A stretch of 64,000 nucleotides of DNA from the NCBI GenBank assembly GCA_902806575.1, contig CADCXD010000018.1:3410001-3474000 (forward strand). Direction: 5' to 3'. The notes beneath the pieces are model-generated. The model was given only the letters and a program-made list of their open reading frames with translations. It ran no database searches and was not told the DNA's origin. This DNA comes from Jackrogersella multiformis. Its lineage: Eukaryota; Ascomycota; Sordariomycetes; Xylariales; Hypoxylaceae. Shown here in pieces: positions 47,195-57,400 of this stretch. The position numbers were made by a program, and so were the translations under genes. Positions within the stretch are counted from its first letter, which is position 1, and every line of letters starts with the position of its first letter.

Positions 47195-49468
47195 TTACTT
47201 CTTAGTCCCCGTCCTCTGAGCTACACTTGACAGCCTACTTGATGGTCTTGCAGCAGCAGCGTTCGTACCTCTGCTTGGTGACCTTGTTTTATTCGCGGAC
47301 TGGGCCTACACAATACCTGATCAGCATACTACCACAACCTCAACTCAACTAAACTCAAACCAGTTCAACCCCAGTGCATTTCGTCCTAACTCACATCTAG
47401 CGCAAACTGGAGCGTCTGCTTCGTCGTCGGCCAATTCTCCTTCAGAAGGCTGACCATGAGAAACATAAGCGTCATGCAGCCCCTCTCGAGCGAGCGCTGC
47501 AGGAACTCCGTCAGGATGTTTCCGTTGTACGTGGGACGCCTGCCCTCGACGAGGGCGACGAAGACTCTCCCCAGCTGCGTCAGCGACGTGTTGATGTTCC
47601 GCCCCTCCCGGAACCCGAGGCCCGTGGTCCCGGCTTGCTGTGTCCTCTCCGCGCCCGCGAGGTCGACTAGGTTGAGCAGGCCCTCGCGCGCTACGACGGA
47701 GGTGCCTTTCGACGTCACGCTGGTCTCGAGGCTGATGATGAAGTGGGATCGGGACGAGTTGCCGTTTAGCTTCGTTGCGCCGAAATGCCGGTTCTTCATC
47801 CCTATGTCGACCATTGCGTTGAAGTCGCTGGCCGAGCTCAATGTCTTCAATTCGGGGTTTTCGATGGCGCGAGTCTGCCGTGACATGGTTTTCTTCTGAC
47901 TCCCGCTTGCCTTCAGTAGCCATAGTTCGTTGTTGTAGATCTCGTAGCAGCAACCTTTAATGTTCATATCATAACCAAGTTCATCGAGCCGTTTCTTTTC
48001 CTCAAATATCATCGTCTTCACCCTAGGCATGATGCCATCGTGCTCATAGTCAACACCTTCTTCTCGGGGCTGTGAATTGTCTAGGTTGCTCATTGTGTAC
48101 GTCTTCCCGGTCCCTGATTGCCCGTAGCAAAAGATACATGCTCTTTTGCCATCGATGACCGATTGGATGAAGCCGCTGATTTCGCTAAAGACGTTCCTAT
48201 TTGTTTCGTGGGGGCGAAAGATCCGCTCGAACTCGTATATATCTGACCTCGTTGGTTTCCGTCCTCCCCATACAGTCTCCTTGTCTTCTATTACCGTTAA
48301 TTTTGCCGGGTCGCCGTGAAATTCCCCATCCCTGGCCTCGTATTCCATCGACTTCTGGGGGCTGTCTGGTCGAATCCGGCATATGACGCGGATAGCTCCT
48401 CTGAGCTCCTGGACTTGTTGAAAGAGCGAGCGTCGTTTTATGTCCTCCTTGCGTAGCATATCCTTCAGTTCGTTGTCCCGAATGGTCCTCGCGTCTTGTA
48501 GCTTTGAGGCAAACTCTTTCTTCACTTCTTCAAAATGTTTCCGTTCTTGTTCGAGGGCCTCCCGATGCACCATCTCCCGGTCCATTATTTCCCGTAGCTC
48601 CTGTGTCAAGCTTATAACTTCCTTCTCTTTCACCACTAAATTATCTCTTACTGTTCCCATTTCCGCAACGTGACCGCCTAATTGCGTCGTCGTCTCTTTA
48701 AGCTGCCTGTTCAAGTTTTCAATATCCTTTCTCTTATTCCCCTCCACCTCTAGGTCCAGCTCAAGCTGAGTAATGTTGTCCCTTAGCTGGATACTTTCCT
48801 CTCTGAACCTTTGGCTTGTAGTTTCACATTCTTGTTGCATGCTTCTTAGATTTGCAGTTTTCGTTTCTCTTTCTTGCCATATTTGTTCACAGTTGTCGAG
48901 GTCTCTTGCCGACGCCTGCCCACCTTCACCAAGTATCAAGTCGAGATCCTCGGATTCTGATTGTCTTGACTCCTCGAGCTCGTTGACTCGTGATTCGTGT
49001 TCCCTTCGCAATCTGTTTTAATCGGTTAATCTGCCTTTGTTAGTTTTTTTTTGGTTTTTTTAGATTGATTGTTGAGGCTGTGTCTTGTAGTGCTTTCCAC
49101 ATTTCATCATTTTTGCCCTGTATTATGTCTGTATCCGACTAGGTTCTCGATCATGTTGTTTCTTTTCCTTAAAGTAGCAATTGTAGTTTCTAATAGACTT
49201 ACACATTATGTTCTGGCTGACCTTGTCTCTCTTCTTCTTCATACATCTTCCTTAGCTCTGCAATTTTGGCCATGAAGCCTGTCAGCTCCTGGTGCAGTTC
49301 AGTTGATTCGTTCTCTTCGTTCCTCCATGTTTGCCTGGAAATTTCAATTCTGAGCGGCGTGCGCCTTTCTTGGGACTTTGGTTGGTGCCTTCTTGGAATC
49401 GTTCTCCATTCAATCTTTCCTCGGCCATCCTCCCAAATCTTTAGATTTCGATTTATTGTGAGATACAT
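47195..49468 (-). CDS. Divergent kinesin-14-like motor protein, 5' end unresolved
   Basis: Recognised exons are about 49468-49203, 49012-47395 and, less surely, 47305-47195. The protein starts with a long coiled coil (about 270 residues rich in Glu, Arg, Leu) followed by the kinesin head at its C-terminal end, the kinesin-14 (Kar3/KlpA) layout of minus-end-directed spindle motors. LRGAIRVICRIRP opens the head. The P-loop is GQSGTGKT, switch I is NSSRSHF and switch II is LVDLAGAER, then GRNINTSLTQLG. The end of the head is odd: LTEFLQRSLERGCMTLMFLM and NWPTTKQTLQFALD replace the well-conserved kinesin sequence there. Upstream of 49468 a coil-like reading (WWKLHEEFDTVRG) continues in another frame with stops, so the N-terminus is broken or differently spliced. 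It could be a decaying or fast-evolving paralogue. Confidence 0.7.
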
Positions 49469-50185
49469 ATTTCTTCGAAGTTGCAGTTATTACGTTTAGT
49501 CTCGAGACTATACATCTCTTCTCGGGCACGGGGGCCTAGCTCCTTTATTTGAAGGTCTTTACTGCCTCTCACCGTGTCGAACTCTTCGTGTAGCTTCCAC
49601 CATCTGTCTTGTGTGAGTTATTCTCCGTACGGTAGGCTCCCGAAACATCTTGATATATCTTCGTTTCTTTCATCTGTATCTGGAACTTGGTTTCTACTCC
49701 TTTTGGCATCTATGATGGGCCTTTGCCTTCTTCATCTGGTCTAATCTCGGCACTTCTCCAACGTTTTATCCTCTCGAAGTTGATAATTCTGATTCATACC
49801 TAGGTACCTAGCCTCTCCTAACATACTGTAGGCCTCTAGCTCTTATATCTGTATCACGGCAGCGTTTCGGAGTAGTGACTTATAGAGTGATGAGAAGCTC
49901 ATGTCGAGTGAGAATTGCGGTTTCAAGGCGGTCCATGAAGCCGAGTTTAAGCAAATTACATTATTTGATCATTCATAAGAGACACATCTCTAGACTTCTA
50001 GATTAGAATGGTTCACTTCACCCTTTTACTCATAAAGGTCGATGCTACTTTGCATAGCTCAGCCCTACGGTATGCTGTTAAAAAAGGTGGTCGAATAATG
50101 TACAGCATAATTTCATCTATGCAACCGGACGAGACGCAGGTCTGGTTCAGCTCGATGTGGATATCGTACACGATAAATACGGATC
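49469..50185. other. Possible remnant of kinesin N-terminus, then spacer
   Basis: On the minus strand, 49620-49451 reads as an Asp/Glu/Lys/Arg-rich coil (RWWKLHEEFDTVRGSK) in a frame that does not connect to the next exon. A further readable patch at 49740-49623 ends in TAA. CCTAGGTA motifs lie at 49798-49811. From 49820 to 50185 no gene was seen; it probably holds the 3' region of bS21m. Confidence 0.45.
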
Positions 50186-50890
50186 TCACCAGCCCTGTTT
50201 CGTTAATTCCTTGACCCTGCGAACGCACGCGTTGAATCCCTTCTTGAACCTCCTCTGCCATCGCTCGCACTTGAGCCTCTTTCGCTTTAGACCCGGACGT
50301 TCGTGGAATCTCTGCCTCTGGAAATCTGATCGGATCCTGTTCTGTGCTATTTGGATATTTAAAAGGGTGAACGACCTTGCCACATCAACGTTCCGTCCTA
50401 CATGAACGGTACGGCCAGTTCGGGGGACCAGACGCAAAGAGGGCCGCGTAGGGGTTGGGCGTGCGCCCAGATCGAGGCTCTTATTCAGCTCACCCGTGTC
50501 AAAATCGATTTCCGGGGCTAGAACAATGTCTTCTGTGTAGTCCGCTATGCTGGGCTTTTTAATCTGCTCTTCAATAGGTCGGGCCGGTCGTGGTTCTGGA
50601 TTGGACCAACCGGGAGACGAATAGTTTTGGTGTTGTATCTGGTCCATAGGCGATCTTCCGTTACCGACTTGGATTGGCCGGAAGGTTTGTGTCGTCGATA
50701 TTTGTCGCGTGCAGGGTATTGAGTATGCCAGAGCGATTGAGAAGGGAGACGATGGCCATCTTGCCGTAGAGCTTCGGAGTAGTGAGGTTGATCGAATAGC
50801 ACCTTTCGCGACCCGGCAGAGCTCAGCCCTGGGATTAATTAGCAAACTAAATATCAACCTTGGATCGGATGTATATTCTTAATCGTACAT
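50186..50890 (-). CDS. MRP21: Mitochondrial small-subunit ribosomal protein bS21m
   Basis: The C-terminal 75 residues carry the S21 signature: GRTVHVGRNVDVARSFTLL, then IQIAQNRIRSDFQRQRFHER, PGLKRKRLKCERWQRRFKKG and VKELTKQGW. Before it lie about 135 residues including an Arg/Ser/Thr-rich, acid-poor start typical of a mitochondrial import sequence. S21 sits in the head of the small mitoribosomal subunit. No ATG precedes the import-like part in frame within the main exon. A model that works is an ATG at 50890-50888 whose third base is supplied after a 60-nt intron (50888-50829, donor GTACGA, CTAAT branch-like site, CCCAG acceptor). This gives MAELCRVAKGAIRSTSLL and 214 residues. The product is sure and the start is provisional. 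Confidence 0.8.
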
Positions 50891-51464
50891 ATTTGAGGTT
50901 GGTGAACTAAGTCAGGTCTTAGATTCGGTGCGATTGACTCTTTTTAAATATATACACGATTGTGAAGCTTTAAGGAATTCAATTGCGATTTTTCTATCTA
51001 AGGTAGATAGGTACCTAGGTACTCAGAGTACATTTCTCCGAATATTTACCGAATAGAAACTTAGGTACATACCTAGGTAAGTATCTGGGTACCTATGTAG
51101 GACCAACCTTAATTTATGGGTTCCATAAACCTTCACCTTGGCCCACTCTAGGTACTTACCTAGGTACCTATGTACCTAGGTAGGTAGTGTAGAGGTAGGT
51201 ACCCACATATCTATTTGTGGCTGTGCTTTGAATTCAACTATTGAATTGATGGACAAACCTTTTAACGTCAAATCTTCCAACATTACCTAACTCGACTTTG
51301 CGCGTCCAAGTATTTTCATTCCATCATCACACATCACATTGTTTTTTTTATGGGTGGTACAACTAATTACACACACGTCTCGACGCCGATATAATTCTTA
51401 CGACTTCTCAACTCCTTACCTAAATAACCTCTATTAGACTCCAGTACTATCCTGTATTTCCATT
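50891..51464. other. Divergent promoter with palindrome cluster
   Basis: This lies between bS21m (-) and RBM25 (+). CCTAGGTA-type motifs fill 51000-51205. An A/T-rich block and a T-run (51343-51350) follow. The final 60 bp before the RBM25 ATG is C/T-rich. Confidence 0.6.
51000..51205. repeat. CCTAGGTA palindromic motif cluster
   Basis: At least six copies are present (GATAGGTACCTAGGTAC, ACATACCTAGGTAAG, TACTTACCTAGGTACC, ATGTACCTAGGTAGGTAG and variants), within a promoter shared by two conserved genes. Confidence 0.8.
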
Positions 51465-53987
51465 ATGGCGTATAATCCCTATGGCGGAGGTAAGTCCTTG
51501 CTTTGAATATCTAGCATCAGTACCTATCTAGCATCCAGCAGGTAGCTACAGCTATACAGAGACGAGAATGTGCTGATCATAGTATTCATCTCAAGTGCCA
51601 GGCTACGGTCCTCCTCCCTCCTACGGTTCATACCCTGGTGCCGCTGGTGCTCCAGGTCTTCCGTCTGCTCCAGGTCTAGGTATGTAGCTTCACAGTCGAC
51701 AGAATCTGGTGCGCGTCTATCGCATTGTATGCTGATCCTTCTCCCAGGACCTCCTCCAGGCATGTCTGCCCCAGGAACGGCGCCACCTGGCGTTCAGCAG
51801 CACAACATCAATCAAGCTAATCGACCTAGCGGTTTGCCTTCCAACTTCCAAGCTCCCGCGAATATGCCCAACATTAACTTCAACGCCCCCGTCATCCGCC
51901 TCGGTACGAGTTCCGCGAAACCCCCAAACTCTGGAATGCAAGGTCGCAAAGATGGCGATACCCCGACTTCTGGTGGACATCGGGCAGGTATAGGTATGGA
52001 CCGAGGCCTGGATCAAACACGACAAGCCATACGGGAGAATATGCAAGCATTGGCTGCACCCACTAGAGAAGAGATCGTGCGCACGGTGTTCGTGAGTGGC
52101 ATTACAGACGGTGTGAGTGGAAACGAAGGTGTCGAGAAGATACTAAACGCCGCCGGCAAGCTGCGCCGCTGGGATCGAGCCACCGACGCCGGTGGGAAAG
52201 ATATGACCTTTGGCTTTGCTCAATTCGAGGACGCCGAATCACTGTGGATTGTCTCCGAGATCCTAAAGGATATCGAAATACCTACAAAGAAGCAGACACC
52301 GTCGGACGACCCCGCCGGCGACGACGAAACTTATGCCAAGTTTGAGAAGGCAACTCTTCACATTCGATTGGACGAGAACTCGACCAAATATCTGGAGTCA
52401 TACAAGGAAGGCAGACCTGATGACTCAGGTGCTGAGGCAAGACGTGAAGCTGCTAGAGGTGCGTTGAAGCAGACCATAAAATATCTCTTTTATCCTACCT
52501 CGCGATCGGGAGCAGATGCAGACGGGGATGTCACTATGGGTGATAGTTCGGCTCAGAACGGAGAGAATGTTGAGGTGGTTAATATCCCCTTGGCACAGGA
52601 GGACGAACTAGCCGATATCCCGGCTGAGATGCGCGAGACCGTTGCCGCCGAGATCGCCGCCTTCAGAGAACGAAGCATAAAACGCGATTTAGAGCGTCTG
52701 AAGAGGGAGGAAGAGCTCGAGGCGATGGAACGCCAGCGGAATGGTGCGGCTAGACACTCTCGACTAGCGTCGCCGCCCCCCCCCAGCGCAAATAATATAC
52801 CACTGGGCCCGCGCGGTATGCCCAATGCGCCTTCCGGCCCTAAGGGGCAGAAATCCGACATGGGCAAGGATTACAATAGGTCAATAAGTTTCATTAACGG
52901 CGGCACGACAAATGGCGGCCTGAATTACAATAGGGATGATGAGAATGATTCGGCTAGCGACGAGGAGTTGGAGCGTCGACGAGCTGCGAAGCAGAACGCG
53001 GACACGGAGAAGAGCTACCTAGATGCCGAGCGTCGATGGCTGAATCGGGAGAAATCCCGTACAGCTGCGCTCGAGCGAGAAAAGGACCGCGACGAGTCGG
53101 ATGCTAAGGATTTTGCCAAAAACAGGGACAAGATCCTGCAACGGCTCAAGCACTTCGATGATGACGCCGAGGCATCGCGAAAAACCGAGGAATATTACAA
53201 GGATCGGAGTGCTTGGATTAGGAACCGCACTGCGTTCAGGGCCCGGGAAATCGCAGCCGACGATACCGACCGACAAGCGGAAGAGCAAGAACGCGTTAAG
53301 GAGGAGGCAGAGCGCGAGCAGGCTCGGGGCATGGCTGACTCATTCCTTGAAAGGCAAGCTCAGGAGATGGAACAGCGACAAGTCACCAGGGCTGGTATTG
53401 CAGCACCACAACCCTTCAAGCTGTCTCTCGGCGCAGCTGCGCAGAAGGCACAAGCACAACGTGCAGCTCCGCAAAGAAAGACCATCGCTGAAGTTGAGGG
53501 TCTACTTGAGGACGAGGACGAGGATCCGACTTCTCGGCGGCAACTTATCCCCATTCAGTTTGAGCCTGCCGCCGCTGCGGCGATGTCCGACGAGGAGCGT
53601 GACCAGGCTGTGCGTGCGTTGGCTCAGGAGATTCCTAACGAGAAGGAAGGACTCTGGGAATGGGATGTCAAATGGGATTACCTGGACGAGAGCGTCATCC
53701 GGGAGAAACTCAGACCTTTCGTTGAAAAGAAATTGGTCGAGTATCTTGGTGTTCAAGAACAACTACTTATCGAGGTTGTAGAAGAGCATCTTAGAAAGCA
53801 TGGCAAACCTAGCGATCTAGTTGAGGAACTAGCAGAGGTACGTTATCAACTTAATTATATTCTCATCAGGCGATATACTAACTGTACATTTTAGGCTCTG
53901 GATGACGAGGCTGAAGCCCTCGTGAAGAAGCTTTGGCGAATGGTCATTTTCTTCACCGAGAGCGAGAAGCGCGGTCTTTCTGCATGA
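51465..53987 (+). CDS. RNA-binding splicing factor RBM25-like (RRM + PWI), 4 exons
   Basis: The exons are 51465-51489 (25 nt), 51602-51679, 51748-53837 and 53895-53987, giving 761 residues. The first three exons join to a Gly/Pro-rich start MAYNPYGGGYGPPPSYGSYP. NINFNAPVIRLGT follows, a phrase conserved in fungal RBM25. The RRM starts with VRTVFVSGITDG (about residues 135-215) and contains DMTFGFAQFEDAESLW. The central part is Arg/Glu/Asp-rich charged coil. The PWI domain at the end (YLDESVIREKLRPFVEKKLV onward) is split by the last intron, which joins EELAE to ALDDEAEALVKKLW. Family knowledge: RBM25/Snu71 associates with U1 snRNP and helps choose 5' splice sites in the nucleus. The start is inferred from the exon chain. 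A longer unspliced frame beginning at 51570 reads through intron sequence and is wrong. Confidence 0.9.
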
Positions 53988-55416
53988 TTGAAAAGCATGC
54001 TTATGCATTGCCACCTTCCAATACTACCTCACCTTTGTAATAACTACGTAATACATTACAGACCTATAAGGAGATGCTATGGAATCAAGGTTAGTTAGGG
54101 CTTTTCTTCGAAATTGATGACGTTGGTCCCGAGGGAGTTGATGTGTCACATATAGGATGGGGCAATTGGAGGAGATCGATCGATCCTCTGCGGATGTCCA
54201 TATGAAGACGAGTTGACAGTAGTTTTCGAAGGGCTAGCTCTTACACGCTATATCGTGGCTATGAAATGAGAAAAGGCCAACTAGGACGGCGCTATGGATA
54301 GCAGTGGCTATTGCTACAATGTAAAATCAACTGATTTACCCGTCAATTTCTTGTCGCACGTCTACGATACGCTTAGTGTATATCCGTAAATGAGGCCGTC
54401 AGGGATCGTCGTCACCTCTTCCGGGTATGCGGCATGCGGAGAAGTGTGGATCTGGCGGGCGGGGTGCCGAGGCAAATCCCCACAATGAACCTCAGTTCTT
54501 CGGCTATACGAATTAGGTAGGTACATCGATCCTGTCACCCTGTCTCCCGACGAATCAAGTATAGCGCGCTCGCCGCTTTTGCTCGGGTCCGACCGTGTTT
54601 ATGCATGTTTTGTTGTGAATGGTTATAGTCATGTTTCGTTATGTCTACAAGTTAAGCAGATCACGAAGTCTGTATAGGAAATGGGACCTATTCCTTATAT
54701 ACAGGAATAATCTGACGTGGAGATAATGCGAAAAGGGGGTAGAAGAGAGTAAAGAGCGGAAAAGAAAAATAGCTACAAGATAAAGCATTAGTACATATTT
54801 GATGATCGAAAGCTGTAGTTAGTAGCAGTTCTTTTGGTTTACTATATCGTCAGTATAATGCCTGTAGTTAATTAGCAATCCACTCTTAAACCCCCTTTCT
54901 AAAATGAATATCCATCCTTAGCCCTATATTTCCTATAAAAGTTTCGTGCACTTAATGTCCATTATATAAGGTTTCTTTCTAACTGCCTGCTGAAGCACAT
55001 TCCAGTCGCCAAGGGGGGGAGCGGATTCCTATTCCGATCAAGACAATGTTAGGTAACGACGTCTCGTGGGGAGTCAACCTTAACTTACCTACTACCTACC
55101 GGTAGGTAAGGTGCCTTACCCCTAGGTATGAGGTAGGTAAGATGATCAAGGTTCCAAGGTTAGTACCTGCCAAACACGCGCCTTCGTCTTTACCTTAACT
55201 ACCTCCTACCAGGTAGGTACCTAAGGTAGTATACCTACCTACCTAGGTAGGTACCTAGGGTAAGATAGGAGTTAAAGTCACGTTAGCTTCCATGTCTTCT
55301 CTCAAACAACTACAACTTTCAACTGTCTGTCTACCAAAGCTATACCCATCGTAACAAGGCATTCGTCAAAGACACTGCATTTTGAGTCGAAAGTCCCTTA
55401 TTGTTCAGTATAGAAA
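53988..55416. other. Intergenic, RBM25 3' side to protease-like gene
   Basis: Mostly unremarkable AT-rich DNA with no open frame of note. A large palindrome cluster at 55079-55262 ends about 150 bp before the next start codon. Confidence 0.6.
55079..55262. repeat. CCTAGGTA/ACCTACCGGTAGGT palindrome cluster
   Basis: The cluster holds CTTACCTACTACCTACCGGTAG (centre CCGG), CCTAGGTATGAGGTAGGTAAG, CTACCAGGTAGGTACCTAAGG and ATACCTACCTACCTAGGTAG running into GTACCTAGGG. It is composed of several perfect or near-perfect inverted repeats with different centres. Confidence 0.8.
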
Positions 55417-57006
55417 ATGTTTTCATCTCTTTCTATCATAAAGATCGCGGTATCATCCGCCAACTCCTCTACATCGACACCGGCGAATAAACGCAAAATT
55501 ATCCCCTTGGCTGAGAAATGTTTACCCAAGCAGGTGTTGATTATTACAACGCCGAATAAGAGACCTCCGAATACCTCGCAGGATGCCCAGCTCATTACCG
55601 AGCCGTTCTTTGCGCCGAAACATCTTTTCCCCAACAGCATTGCCAATGTAGTGCGTGAATACACACATGAGCATCCCTCTCGTGAAGAGAAAGATGAGGA
55701 CAAAGCTCCCTGGCACGCAAGGCACGTCCTGCTCCCTTTTGACCTTCGAGATCAAAATATCAACATCTATGAGGACGAAATCTGGTCCCCCCTTCTTAAT
55801 ATCTTCCCCGAAACCATGGATGTCACCGAGGCTTCGCACCGGTCTCATCTCATCTTCCAGGTTAAAGACTTTCCTAGTAGCCCCTGGCCTCTAACTGTCG
55901 GCCGTGTGCCTGTTACTATTCTAGTAGCGATGTTAGAAGGTCACGCCATAGCGTTCCCGCGGCGAGGCATATCCATGATGTTTCCGCGGCAAACCCTAGG
56001 AAACCCATCCATTTCTATCCGCGAAGAATCCGCCATTGATGAATTCTCCGATAGAGTCCTCCGCGAGCTGGCAGTTAATGTCTATGCCAAGTTCAGGAGC
56101 AGCCTGCCCCGTATTCACATTATCGAGATCATGTTCACCAGCGAGCGCATGTTCTACATTGTCCTCGACGATAAAAATGAAACAATCGCAAACAGAACCA
56201 GCTTACTCGGCCGTATAGCCAACTATCCCGTCGCATACCTCTTCGATAAAGATCTTCACCGACCTTCATGGGTAAATCGGCCGGCTGCACGACAGATAGA
56301 GCCGCAATCTGAAGGGGGAATCTTCGACGACACCGCCTACGATGTCTTGCGGCCCGGCGTAATGATTTGTAGCAAGATGCTCGCGGAGAATGGACAGCCG
56401 GCTGTGTTCTCGACGACGTCGGGGATCCTTGTGGAAAATCCCGCCGGTCACCGCTTCATGACGGCGGCCTCTCACGGAATTGGCGAGTCCGCAACAGTGT
56501 GGCAAGGCACTCGCGCAGACAAGATTGTCGGTAAGACGGCCGCGGAGATCTCATTTACTGATATCAGCCTACTGGAGCTGGGCGACGACATCAAGTTCGA
56601 GAACGAGACGTTCGAGAACATCGGCGGCGACGTTCCAAAATTCGCGCGCCTGGCTACATCGGAGGACAGGCTTGACTGGTCGCCCTGCCACCTCAACAGC
56701 CCCTACACAGGACACATGGAGGGAAATGTGGCGATGAAATCGATCAAGCTCGAGGTGGCGCCGACACGTTCCACCGAAGACAGGCTACATTATGTTGTGT
56801 ACAATTGGTCCTACATGGGCCAGGTGGCAGGGAATAAGGACAGGGCAAGTCCGCCCGATGGCACTTGCGGCTCAGTCATTTGGAACGACGACGGCGTTGT
56901 CCTGGGCTTTCATCATTACTACATTGACAAGGGGCAGTGGGCGGGGTTTTCCGCTGCGGTGAGTGCCAGTGAAGTGGTCGAAGCGGGTTACGATTTGGCA
57001 AAGTAA
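55417..57006 (+). CDS. Uncharacterised protein with chymotrypsin-like His/Asp/Cys signature
   Basis: The gene has a single exon of 529 residues. The N-terminal 300 residues match nothing I know. The last 200 look like a trypsin/chymotrypsin-type barrel. FMTAASHGIGE places a His at 353 (compare TAAHC). TDISLLEL puts an Asp at 382 (compare DIALLKL). DGTCGSVIWNDDGVVLGFHH puts a Cys at 484 in the slot of the nucleophile (compare GDSGGP...VVGI). Order and spacing (29 and 102 residues) suit the fold. If real, the nucleophile is Cys in a GxCG motif, as in 3C-like cysteine proteases, in place of Ser. There is no signal peptide, so it is probably intracellular. It could also be a pseudoenzyme. Family members in other fungi are known to me only as hypothetical proteins. 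The next gene follows 395 bp later on the same strand. Confidence 0.72.
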   Translation: MFSSLSIIKIAVSSANSSTSTPANKRKIIPLAEKCLPKQVLIITTPNKRPPNTSQDAQLITEPFFAPKHLFPNSIANVVREYTHEHPSREEKDEDKAPWHARHVLLPFDLRDQNINIYEDEIWSPLLNIFPETMDVTEASHRSHLIFQVKDFPSSPWPLTVGRVPVTILVAMLEGHAIAFPRRGISMMFPRQTLGNPSISIREESAIDEFSDRVLRELAVNVYAKFRSSLPRIHIIEIMFTSERMFYIVLDDKNETIANRTSLLGRIANYPVAYLFDKDLHRPSWVNRPAARQIEPQSEGGIFDDTAYDVLRPGVMICSKMLAENGQPAVFSTTSGILVENPAGHRFMTAASHGIGESATVWQGTRADKIVGKTAAEISFTDISLLELGDDIKFENETFENIGGDVPKFARLATSEDRLDWSPCHLNSPYTGHMEGNVAMKSIKLEVAPTRSTEDRLHYVVYNWSYMGQVAGNKDRASPPDGTCGSVIWNDDGVVLGFHHYYIDKGQWAGFSAAVSASEVVEAGYDLAK

Positions 57007-57400
57007 CGAACATTTAGTGGGATTATTTGACTACCTAGTACAGTGGGCGCTTTTTTATTATACTGTTCTCAGTTGGAGGCACAAATCCCGGCTCGGGCTC
57101 GGCTTTGTATGGCTAGGTACAGTGCCTAGGTAGGTCGGTAGACAGGGACGGCACAGGGTTAAAGCGGCATGGCTAGGGTGGAAGTCCGCATTAGGCATTA
57201 CCTACCTCCAAGGTACTTCTTTGGAAGGTGAATTGTAATCATGAATTTAAACTAAAGAACTACATTTATCACGACCAGTATTACATCCTCCAGCTTGCTT
57301 AAAGAGACTCGTTACTACCAGTTTAATTCAATTAGATATACCTACGCGTCCTTGGATGACTTAGCACACAAACCCCCTTTTCCACCATCCACCATCCACC
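57007..57400. other. Intergenic spacer
   Basis: This is 394 bp between two plus-strand genes. It has CCTAGG-type motifs at 57112-57135 and 57200-57215 and a CCACCATCCACCATC repeat just before the next ATG. No gene was seen. Confidence 0.6.

Noticed and set aside
51570..51747. Longer N-terminus for the RBM25-like protein starting at 51570
   Set aside because: This stretch includes intron sequence. Splicing to the 51465 start gives the conserved MAYNPYG opening and a Gly/Pro-rich lead-in.
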